Shown piece after piece: positions 7,928 through 16,019 of a DNA stretch of 64,000 nt (position 1 is the first letter of the stretch; each line of letters begins with the position of its first letter). This DNA comes from Chitinophaga sp. GbtcB8. Its GTDB lineage: Bacteria > Bacteroidota > Bacteroidia > Chitinophagales > Chitinophagaceae. The translations under genes were made by a program, and so were the position numbers. Below the pieces are notes generated by a model, which was not told the origin of the DNA, made no database searches, and was given only the letters and a program-made list of their open reading frames with translations. Location: positions 1 to 64,000 of the forward strand of contig NZ_JAGXJN010000037.1 of the NCBI RefSeq assembly GCF_019091455.1, read 5' to 3'.

Positions 7928-9115
7928 TCAGGGAGCTGTCTGGCCCCATATATCCAGCTCCGTTATTACCACCTGGCCCGACATACTATACGTTTCCAGC
8001 GTTTTAAAACGGATAAAACGCACGGCCGGCAGCAAATGGTCAAAAGAAAAATCTTCCCCGTTGAACCAGCCATAATTCTTGTCTTCATCTGTAATTTGCC
8101 CGGTAGGCAGGCCGGATGGTTTAAAAGACTGGAAGGTGCCCAGCAATTGCCAATGGTTCCATCCCCCATCCAGGTCCGGATCATTGGAGCCCCACAGCTC
8201 AAAAGTTTTCACCGCAGAACCGGCATACAGGTGGTTCCCGTCTGCCTGATGCTCCACCAAACGGCTGATGGTCACCTTCTTCCCAAGATCCAGCGTAAAC
8301 CACTGTGGCAGTACGGAGCTGTTGGTGCTGGCAAACAGGCCGCCCCATGTAATATTATTATCGTACAAACGTTCAATCACATAACCTTCTGCCTGGATCC
8401 AGGTATCTGTAGGCAGCCGTACTACGCTCCAGGTATTTTTGGGTATGGCTGCTTCATAAATAGGCTTCAGGATTTTTATCAGGGTATCTGACCGGTTGCT
8501 CCACCGGTCCCTTACGAACACGGCAAACTTCCTTGGTATAGTATCAAATCCCCTTACCGTAAAATTGCCCTGGGCAGCGCCGGTATAAAAAGTATTGATG
8601 GTGGTCCAGGTATTTTGCCCGGTAGAATCCAGCATAACACTAATGGCAAGGTTTTCCTTAGCCTCATTCCTGAAATTCACCTGCACCCCGCCAAATGCGG
8701 CTCCCAGTGTTAGTGACAGAAATGTGGATTGTACAGGGGGCCTTAGCGGCTGTACCTGGATGGAAATAGGTTCAGATGTTTTTTCATTCTTACCTACGCT
8801 ATATATTTTCACCTCGTGCGTAAGCGTATCGCCAAAGCCAACCAGCTGAAGCGTATCTGTATAGTAAGAAGCTTTGGATTCGCGGAAAATACCTGCCTGC
8901 ACTTCATACACTGCCTTTACATAAGACAGGTTAGGGTCTGCAGGAATTTTGTAGGTTAGTAAAGCTCCTCCGGGTTCTTGGATCACTTTCACATTACTGA
9001 TCTGTGCCGGCGCCGGAGCTTTGGCGTCCATATAATCTATCCGTTGCTCTTTTTTACAGGAATAACTGATGATGATCAATAAGACTGTTGCAATAATATA
9101 TTGTAGCTGTTTCAT
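7928..9115 (-). CDS. DUF4959/DUF5126/DUF5000 SusCD-locus lipoprotein
   Basis: This 395-residue protein starts with a lipoprotein signal (Cys20 in SYSCKKEQ). The order of modules resembles DUF4959 (AQISNVKVIQEPGGALLTYKIP), DUF5126 (middle, VNFRNEAKENLAISVMLDS) and DUF5000 (end, a discoidin-like domain with FTLDLGKKVTISRLVEHQ, WELWGSNDPD-like FELWGSNDP and VRFIRFKTLETYS). Proteins of this type stand next to SusD genes in Bacteroidota and are thought to bind glycan on the surface. It is 26 bases downstream of the susD-like gene, so cotranscription is likely. Confidence 0.88.
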   Translation of the reverse strand: MKQLQYIIATVLLIIISYSCKKEQRIDYMDAKAPAPAQISNVKVIQEPGGALLTYKIPADPNLSYVKAVYEVQAGIFRESKASYYTDTLQLVGFGDTLTHEVKIYSVGKNEKTSEPISIQVQPLRPPVQSTFLSLTLGAAFGGVQVNFRNEAKENLAISVMLDSTGQNTWTTINTFYTGAAQGNFTVRGFDTIPRKFAVFVRDRWSNRSDTLIKILKPIYEAAIPKNTWSVVRLPTDTWIQAEGYVIERLYDNNITWGGLFASTNSSVLPQWFTLDLGKKVTISRLVEHQADGNHLYAGSAVKTFELWGSNDPDLDGGWNHWQLLGTFQSFKPSGLPTGQITDEDKNYGWFNGEDFSFDHLLPAVRFIRFKTLETYSMSGQVVITELDIWGQTAP

Positions 9116-9141
9116 TTCTATTCTTTTTAGGTGCGATGATT

Positions 9142-11031
9142 TTACCAGCCAAGGTTTTGTACCAGGCTCCGGTCAGTGGAGATGGTGCTTTCACTGATAG
9201 GCCAGAAATAATCTTTTAATCCAAACGTCTGGTTAAAAATTGTTTTAGGCCTGTAATAAGCGCCGGCAGTTTCCTGGATCAGGTCCCATCCTTTAACGGG
9301 TCTGTTTAAGGTGGTTTGTGCTTCTTTCCAGCGCCGCAGGTCCCAGAACCGTTGTCCTTCAAAAGCAAGCTCTATCAGGGATTCCTGGTGGATAATATCC
9401 CGCATCCCCTTTTGTGTGGCATATTTGGCAGGATTGGTTGAATAGGTGCTCCAGGACGATTGTACGGATTGCAGCCCTGCCTGTTCACGCACCATGTTCA
9501 CATAATTATATACTTCTGCTCCCGGACCGTCCGCTTCGTTCAGCGCCTCTGCATACAAAAGATATAAACCTGCCAAGCGCATGATTGGCCAGGGATAATA
9601 GGTCACTGAATAATCATTTCCTGTAGGCCCTATCACATTCTGATAGTGCACTGCTTTTTTCAGATAGTACCCGGTAATAGTTCCATAGTCCGGTTTACCA
9701 AAGCCGTTCCTTTGCCTGTATTTGGCTTCCAGGTAAAACAGGTCTAAATATTTTTTATCATCGTAGCGCCCCTGGCCATACCAGATGCCGCCATCAAAAC
9801 CCAGGTCAGCGTAAAACCGCGGTTCCCGGTTGAAGTTCAGATAGGCGGTGGTATAATCTTTACGGATGTAAAGCTTGTCAGCATCTCCGGCCACTTTCAG
9901 GGAATACCGGCTGGCATAATCCCATGTTTTATCTTCTGTGATAGGTACGCCATGTGAGGAATAGAACATTTCCGCTATGTTCAATGGAGGCGATAGCTGG
10001 CCATGCACCCGGGTAATATCCCGGTTACCGGGATCTATAAAAGTGGTGATCAGCTCCTGGAAAGCGGAAGAATTTGTTTGCGTATTGGCCCAGATGATGC
10101 CGCTGTTCCATCTTGTACACATGCTGTTCCTGATACTTAGCTGGGTCATGATGGTATCAGAGAGCTCAAACTGCTGAAAATCCGGATGGTAGGTGTACAG
10201 CTTCAGCCCTACCTGGTGGCAAACATCTATCGCTCTTTTGCAGGCACTTGCTGCTGAATCCCATTTTGCTTTGGAGAAAGTAGTATTAAAAAGCGGAACA
10301 CCATCCGGACCTACAAGCCCGGCTTCATCCGCATTACCATTAAACAAGGGGCTGGCGGCATATACCAGCACTTTTGCCTTTACCGCCAAAGCTATAGGCT
10401 GTGTAATGCGTCCCATCTCATTGTTGGGATCAATGATGGTTACCGGAAGATTGTCTGACGCTTCATTAATAAGCTGTATAATATAATTAAAGCAGGAATC
10501 TACCGGTTTACGCGGCAGCTTCACCTGGTCCCCGTCTGCATTAATAGGCAGGTTGGTTTTCATGATGGGAATAGGCCCATACATCATTACCAGGTAAAAA
10601 TTGTAATAGGCTTTCAGGAATTGCACTTCTGCTATCCATCGTCTTCTTTCCGGCTCTTCCAGGTCAGGTACTTTTGCAATGTTCTCCAGGAAAATATTGC
10701 AATCCCGGATGGCCCTGAAATAAAAGCCCCATCTGTCGCCCAGCGGGCCTACTACAGTCTGAAATCCCCGGGCTATGCTAAAATAACCGGTCTCTGTGGC
10801 AAAGCGCCATAATTCATCTCCGGCCAGCATTGCAGGATCATCGCTCAGATCACCATGCCTGGGTATGTACGAATAACAGGTGAATAAATATTTTTTAGCC
10901 TCAATACGTGTGGTGAAAGCATTATCCAGCGTGGCAACATTATCCGGCACCACATCCAGGAATTTTGAACAGGCACTAAATGCGCATAATGCAATGAGTA
11001 TGAAAATGTATTTAGTAATATTTCCTTTCAT
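9142..11031 (-). CDS. SusD/RagB family nutrient-binding lipoprotein
   Basis: The 629-residue protein has the lipoprotein signal LCAFSACSKFLDVVPDN (lipidated Cys21), the diagnostic SusD start. It continues with the TPR-like helices of the family (EPERRRWIAEVQFLKAYYNFYLVMMYGPIPI) and ends with the conserved RDIIHQESLIELAFEGQRFWDLRRW block. SusD proteins form the lid over a SusC barrel and capture oligosaccharides at the cell surface. It lies 15 bases after the SusC gene. The substrate cannot be told from sequence; the WbsX-like enzyme nearby suggests a mannose- or deoxysugar-containing glycan, which is only a guess. Confidence 0.95.
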   Translation of the reverse strand: MKGNITKYIFILIALCAFSACSKFLDVVPDNVATLDNAFTTRIEAKKYLFTCYSYIPRHGDLSDDPAMLAGDELWRFATETGYFSIARGFQTVVGPLGDRWGFYFRAIRDCNIFLENIAKVPDLEEPERRRWIAEVQFLKAYYNFYLVMMYGPIPIMKTNLPINADGDQVKLPRKPVDSCFNYIIQLINEASDNLPVTIIDPNNEMGRITQPIALAVKAKVLVYAASPLFNGNADEAGLVGPDGVPLFNTTFSKAKWDSAASACKRAIDVCHQVGLKLYTYHPDFQQFELSDTIMTQLSIRNSMCTRWNSGIIWANTQTNSSAFQELITTFIDPGNRDITRVHGQLSPPLNIAEMFYSSHGVPITEDKTWDYASRYSLKVAGDADKLYIRKDYTTAYLNFNREPRFYADLGFDGGIWYGQGRYDDKKYLDLFYLEAKYRQRNGFGKPDYGTITGYYLKKAVHYQNVIGPTGNDYSVTYYPWPIMRLAGLYLLYAEALNEADGPGAEVYNYVNMVREQAGLQSVQSSWSTYSTNPAKYATQKGMRDIIHQESLIELAFEGQRFWDLRRWKEAQTTLNRPVKGWDLIQETAGAYYRPKTIFNQTFGLKDYFWPISESTISTDRSLVQNLGW

Positions 11032-11046
11032 GATCTTTTGTTTTTG

Positions 11047-14000
11047 CTAATTAAAGCCCAGGTTCAGTCCTATATTAAATACCCGCTGAACCGGGTATCC
11101 CAGCCCGTTTCCACCCATTTCCACATCCCACAGGTTGAATTTGCTGAATGTTAACAGGTTGGTGGCATTTACATAGAGCCGGCAGGTAGAGGCATGGATC
11201 CTTTTCTGCAGCCTTAGCGGCAGCGTATAACCAATTTCAGCCTGCTTTAAGCGCAGAAAAGTACCGTCCCGCATAAACCAGGTGCTGTTTTGCGCATTGT
11301 TCTGGTTCACCGTTGGGCTTAACCTGGGCCAAAGCGCATATACGTTCCTGTTATCCTCCGACCAATGATCATCTGCATAGGCTTTTAACAGCTGGTTCTG
11401 CAACGTGCCGCCTATCACTTCATTCGGATAGGTATAACGCGCAAATGGCGAAGTGGCAGCGGGATCTATCCAGAATGATTCATTTGCCAATCCCTGGAAA
11501 AAAGCAGAGAGATCAAAATTTTTATACCCCATTGAAAATCCAAAGCCATATACTATTTCAGGTACAGTGGGGTTGCCAATAGGCACCATATCCGCCTGCG
11601 TGATCTGGCCATCGCGGTTTACATCCAGGTATTTAATATCCCCGCCTCCGTAGGGTCCAAAGTTTTGCCTGGGGGAGTTAGCTGCTTCTGCATCATCTAC
11701 AAATAATTTCTCCGCAATGTATCCGTAGTTCTGGTTCAGCGAGTTCCCCACATGATAGCGGTAAGGTTCATCATACTGCGGCTCTTCATAAGTTTTAAAC
11801 TTGCTGGTTGCATAGGTGAAATTTCCCATCACAGATGCCCAAAAATCATTTTTGAAGAACTGTTTATAATTCATAGAAATATCAACACCACCGGCAGTAG
11901 CTACCCCCACATTAGCCCGTATGGGCGCGGCAAAACCAGCAGCAGGTGGTATGGCGGCACGGTCCATCAGGATATGATCCCGGTATTGCGAAAAATATTC
12001 CGCCGTAATATTTAGCTTATCGAACAAGCCCAGCTCCAGCGCAAGATTCTTTTGTGTGGAGGTTTCCCAGGTAATATCCCGGTTGGAATACCGGGAGATG
12101 GATATTCCGTTCAGGCTGTATAAGGTTCCCGGGTCGCGCCCAAAAGTGGCGCCCCTGCCCTGGTCATTCATATTTACATTAGACAGGTAAAAGAAGCGGT
12201 CGTCCGAAGAGCCGATAGCATCATTTCCAATAATGCCATAAGTGCCCCTGAATCTTAAATTGGAAACTACCTGTTTAAAGGGTTCAAAGAATTTTTCGTT
12301 AGAAACTGTCCAGGCAAGGCCGAAAGAAGGGAAAAAACCCATGCGGTGATTTTTATCAAAACGTTCCGAGCCATTATAACCAAAGTTGAACTCTGCATAA
12401 TACCGCTTGTCATAATCATAAGTGGCCCTGCCGGATAATCCCAGGTTCCTGAAAGGAAGCGATTGCTGCAGGCTGCCGGCATTTGCATTTAACCGGCTCT
12501 GCGCCATAAATACCAGCATGCCACTTACCCCGCTCTTGTTGAATGCCCGGTCATAATTTAAGCTGGATTGCACATACAGGGAGGTGCTGATAGCTTTGGT
12601 GCCTTCATTGTAACCCAGGTACTCCGTTCCATCATTGGCATTGATGTTTGTAATAAAATAGCGGTCCGTTAATTTATCATATCCGTCCATTTTATACCAG
12701 AAAGGATTATAAAACCGGCTCACATCAAAATAGGATTCCCGGTTGGTGTTTATCATACTATTGGAAACAAGTCCCGGAGTAATGAACTTCAGGTTCTGCT
12801 TTAATTCAATCTGCGCCAGCATCAGGGACCTTGAATAATCCTTATACCCTTTCACCATTTCTGCATAGGGATTAATGTATTGCCCGTTATCATAATTCCC
12901 GAACATAATGTGGTGAACGAATTTATGGGCATCATCCACGGGGTAGTAAGCGGGAAATAATACAGGGTTTGATCTCATTACCTTTTGGTACATACTGGCG
13001 CCGCCATCCAATGGCCCGGTATAATCATCAAAGCTGCCGCTCAGGCGGACCGTCATTTCCGTGGTATTCGTGAGCGTAATATTCACATTGGACCGCAGGG
13101 TATAGGTGTTTAACCGGATGTTATTATTGAAATTATTCCGCTTGTCTACTTTCATTAAACCATTATCCCTGTTATAGGATCCTGCAACATAATACCGGGC
13201 TACTCCCCCGCCCCCGCTCACATTCAGGTTAAAGCGCTGGTTCATGGTGTAGTCCCTGAACAAAAGTTTTCTCCAGTCATTGGCAGGATAGGCAACCGCA
13301 TTGGTACCGGCTATGGTATTATCTATTTTTCCATCGGAATAAGGAAGCGCGCCCAGCGGATCGCGGGTAAGCACGGCTTCATTGGCCAGCTTCATATAGG
13401 TACCAGGATCGGCCAGCTCCACATTTTTTGTTGGAGCAGATACAGAGTTCTCTACCCGGAAAGAAAGGTGCGCTTTTCCAACAACGCCTTCTTTAGTGGT
13501 AACCAGTATTACGCCATTGGCAGCCCGCGATCCGTATAATGCGGTTGCGCTGGCATCTTTTAAGATCGAGAAGCTGGCAATATCATCTACCTGTAAACGG
13601 GCAAGGTCAGTGGTTGATAACTCCACCCCATCTATCAGGATCAAAGGATCTTTTTTGTATCCGAAAGTGGTTACCCCGCGGATAAAGAACTGCGCATTAT
13701 CCTGGCCAGGTTCTCCGCTGCGCTGAAAGGCTATTACACCGGCTGCCCGCCCGGCCAATGCAGTCGTAAGGTTGCTGGATGGTACTTTAAGGTCCGATGG
13801 CCTGATGGTAGTAACCGAACCTACCATATTGCTTTTTTTCTGCGTTCCAAAAGCCACCACTACCACATCACTCAGCTGGTTGGATATTGGCTCAAGGGAA
13901 ATATTAATGGTTGACTGGCTGCCTACCCTGACATGTTTTTCCACAAAGCCGATATAACGGAACACCAGGGAATCTCCCGGGCTGGCTTCCAGCACATATT

Positions 14001-14238
14001 TGCCCTTTTCATTTGTAATGGTGCCCCTGGTAGTACCCATCACCAGCACGGTTACACCAGGCAGCAGGGTATTCCCTTCCGACGAGGCAACAATCCCCGT
14101 TATAAAGCTGCGTTGTTGTGAAAATAATAGCAGGCATGATAACAGCATTACAGGCAGCAGCAGTGATTTTTTACTACATAGCAGGTCTAGCAACATCCGC
14201 CGGGAATGGCGTGTTGGCCTGAGCGTGGAACTCTTCAT
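11047..14238 (-). CDS. SusC/RagA TonB-linked outer-membrane protein
   Basis: This 1063-residue protein is the first gene of the locus. A long basic N terminus and signal helix (LLLPVMLLSCLLLFS) are followed by a carboxypeptidase-regulatory-like domain (about 47-125, ITGIVASSEGNTLLPGVTVLV). Next come the signature SDVVVVAFGTQKKSNMVGSV, a plug with the FFIRGVTTFG and PLILIDGVEL motifs, ILKDASATALYGSRAANGVILVTTK, and a C-terminal 22-strand barrel. It imports oligosaccharides with TonB energy. No extra STN domain is visible, so anti-sigma/TonB signalling through it is unlikely. The 435-bp gap upstream should contain the locus promoter. Confidence 0.95.
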   Translation of the reverse strand: MKSSTLRPTRHSRRMLLDLLCSKKSLLLPVMLLSCLLLFSQQRSFITGIVASSEGNTLLPGVTVLVMGTTRGTITNEKGKYVLEASPGDSLVFRYIGFVEKHVRVGSQSTINISLEPISNQLSDVVVVAFGTQKKSNMVGSVTTIRPSDLKVPSSNLTTALAGRAAGVIAFQRSGEPGQDNAQFFIRGVTTFGYKKDPLILIDGVELSTTDLARLQVDDIASFSILKDASATALYGSRAANGVILVTTKEGVVGKAHLSFRVENSVSAPTKNVELADPGTYMKLANEAVLTRDPLGALPYSDGKIDNTIAGTNAVAYPANDWRKLLFRDYTMNQRFNLNVSGGGGVARYYVAGSYNRDNGLMKVDKRNNFNNNIRLNTYTLRSNVNITLTNTTEMTVRLSGSFDDYTGPLDGGASMYQKVMRSNPVLFPAYYPVDDAHKFVHHIMFGNYDNGQYINPYAEMVKGYKDYSRSLMLAQIELKQNLKFITPGLVSNSMINTNRESYFDVSRFYNPFWYKMDGYDKLTDRYFITNINANDGTEYLGYNEGTKAISTSLYVQSSLNYDRAFNKSGVSGMLVFMAQSRLNANAGSLQQSLPFRNLGLSGRATYDYDKRYYAEFNFGYNGSERFDKNHRMGFFPSFGLAWTVSNEKFFEPFKQVVSNLRFRGTYGIIGNDAIGSSDDRFFYLSNVNMNDQGRGATFGRDPGTLYSLNGISISRYSNRDITWETSTQKNLALELGLFDKLNITAEYFSQYRDHILMDRAAIPPAAGFAAPIRANVGVATAGGVDISMNYKQFFKNDFWASVMGNFTYATSKFKTYEEPQYDEPYRYHVGNSLNQNYGYIAEKLFVDDAEAANSPRQNFGPYGGGDIKYLDVNRDGQITQADMVPIGNPTVPEIVYGFGFSMGYKNFDLSAFFQGLANESFWIDPAATSPFARYTYPNEVIGGTLQNQLLKAYADDHWSEDNRNVYALWPRLSPTVNQNNAQNSTWFMRDGTFLRLKQAEIGYTLPLRLQKRIHASTCRLYVNATNLLTFSKFNLWDVEMGGNGLGYPVQRVFNIGLNLGFN

Positions 14239-14607
14239 AAGTTGGAGCTATTTAAATTGTGATAATAAAGGCGGTATGCGCGTTGTTACATGCATAGTTA
14301 TTTAATGGATAAATCAATAGCGTTAATTATGGCAACGTGATTCTCAATTGAATCCATAAGGCATTCACTCAATGTCGTGGCACATTGCTTTCAGTTGATA
14401 ACTGGTAATTATGTAATAAAAAAAGTAGGAAGTAGGGCTCCCTGTAACGTGAAACAACAAAACACCTAAAAGCGCCTGATAGGTGTGGTTTTAGTTTAAA
14501 TCAATCAATAGCGTATATACTACAGCCTGGTCTAGGTCACTTTCAAAAATAATCAAACAGGAACAGGTAACTATCCTATACTTACCTATTCATATGAAAA
14601 TAACCGG
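14239..14607. promoter_or_regulatory. Control region upstream of the SusC gene
   Basis: No gene is visible in this gap. It holds a 12-bp direct repeat AATCAATAGCGT at 14312-14323 and 14503-14514, the only repeated word I noticed near the start. A CAAAAATA (14544-14551) reads as the -7 box TATTTTTG on the minus strand, but no clear -33 partner is present. The long gap fits a regulated operon. Confidence 0.4.
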
Positions 14608-14668
14608 TCAATCGCGTCATTGCGAGCCCGGAGGGCGAAGCAACCTCCCGAATGGCTGGAGATTGCTT
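14608..14668. repeat. Partial copy of the GTCATTGCGAG repeat family
   Basis: The sequence begins CAATCGCGTCATTGCGAG, as in the 6731 palindrome, and continues with GAAGCAACCTCCCGAATGGC and TGGAGATTGCTT, the inner words of the larger element at 19961-20135. It lies directly behind the 3' end of the peptidase gene and is a shortened or rearranged copy. Confidence 0.8.
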
Positions 14669-14673
14669 TCCCC

Positions 14674-15807
14674 TTACTTTACCCGTCCGTATTTCTTTAA
14701 AATATCCATTACTTTCTCCACCGGCAATGCCTCCATGGTATGCCCATCTTTCCCGGTCATGGTCTTTGCTGCAAACAGTGAATTAATGATGGCTTCCTCC
14801 GTGGCTTCAATAGCTGCCATAAACAATGGCGACATATAATCATTCTGCAGCACTGGCACCAGCCGTACCGGGGTGCTGCTCTCATACGGTATACGTACAG
14901 AGTCTGCTGTGGAAAAGGCTATCACGTAATCGCCGCTGCCGTTACTGGCAATGCCGCCGGTTTTTGCCAGCCCCATAAACGCGCGTTTGGCAAGACGCTG
15001 CAGGTTGCGGCTGTCCAGCGGCGCATTGGTGGCTACTACCATCATACAGGAACCATCTACACGGTTCTTTAATTCATCGTTGAACTCAAATATTCCCAGC
15101 TCTTTGCCTACCGGCGCTCCGTCAATCTGCAGCACGCCGCCAAAATTGGTTTGCACCAGCACCCCTACCGTATAGCCGCCCAGGTTAGCCGGCAGCTTAC
15201 GGGATGCTGTGCCAATGCCGCCCTTGAAACCAAAACAAAGCGTGCCTGTACCGGCACCCACATTCCCCTCAGCCACCGGGCCGGATTGCGCATTTTGCAG
15301 CGCCTGGCGTACATCTGTTTTTTGTACGGGGTGGTTGCGGATATCATTTAACCAGCTATCATTGGTTTCGCCTACCACTGCGTTTACGGATTGTATATTT
15401 TCATTGCCTTTCTGCCGCAGCGTGTATTCAATCACCGCTTCCATGGCAGTAGCTACGTTCAGCGTGTTGGTGAGCACCACCGGTGTTTCCAGGTTACCCA
15501 GCTCCATTACCTGCGTGGTGCCGGCCAGCTTACCAAAACCATTGCCTACAAAAATGCCGGCTGGTACTTTTTGCTGAAAAATATTTCCCTCATGCGGAAT
15601 GATGGATGTAACGCCGGTGCGGATGTTATCTCCTTTTATTAAAGTGGTTTGCCCTACTTTTACGCCCGATACATCGGTAATTGCATTCCATTGGCCGGTG
15701 GGCAGCACGCCAATGTGAATACCCCAATCGCGGGCACGTTTGGAGGTTTGGGCATAGATGGTTTGGGCTGCGGCTAATAAGGACAGGCTGATGATAACAG
15801 TACGCAT
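14674..15807 (-). CDS. DmpA/P1-family aminopeptidase-esterase (S58)
   Basis: The 377-residue protein has a signal peptide (MRTVIISLSLLAAAQTIYAQ) and then the L-aminopeptidase/D-esterase fold: ARDWGIHIGVLPTGQWNAITDVSGVKVGQTTL, GNGFGKLAGTTQVMELGNLETPVVLTNTLNV and GNVGAGTGTLCFGFKGGIGTASR. These enzymes mature by self-cleavage before a serine or threonine; the candidate is the Ser in DGSCMMVVATNAPLDSRNL. The product is exported, probably to the periplasm, and may release N-terminal residues from peptides or beta-peptides. It stands alone on the minus strand, divergent from the GH31 gene. Confidence 0.9.
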   Translation of the reverse strand: MRTVIISLSLLAAAQTIYAQTSKRARDWGIHIGVLPTGQWNAITDVSGVKVGQTTLIKGDNIRTGVTSIIPHEGNIFQQKVPAGIFVGNGFGKLAGTTQVMELGNLETPVVLTNTLNVATAMEAVIEYTLRQKGNENIQSVNAVVGETNDSWLNDIRNHPVQKTDVRQALQNAQSGPVAEGNVGAGTGTLCFGFKGGIGTASRKLPANLGGYTVGVLVQTNFGGVLQIDGAPVGKELGIFEFNDELKNRVDGSCMMVVATNAPLDSRNLQRLAKRAFMGLAKTGGIASNGSGDYVIAFSTADSVRIPYESSTPVRLVPVLQNDYMSPLFMAAIEATEEAIINSLFAAKTMTGKDGHTMEALPVEKVMDILKKYGRVK

Positions 15808-15909
15808 GAGTTAAATGTTTTGGGTGAACAGTACTAAAATAAAGAATCTTAACGCATACACGCTGCTTAAAGATCAAAAAAGCATTCCCCGCTGGGCGGG
15901 CAGGCTATG

Positions 15910-15950
15910 CACCGCTTGGGCGGGATTGTAATTGACAATTCGCAGTTCTC
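15910..15950. repeat. GGGCGGG...AATTGACAATTCG dispersed repeat
   Basis: The block CACCGCTTGGGCGGG followed by TTGTAATTGACAATTCG recurs almost unchanged at 61256-61296. It sits about 70 bases upstream of the GH31 start. The inner ATTGACAAT is self-complementary. Confidence 0.65.
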
Positions 15951-16019
15951 TACGAAATTCCGCCCACATCCGGTTAATATCCGGCAAAACCTTGCCCCTG
16001 CTAAATTGTACATTAGAAT

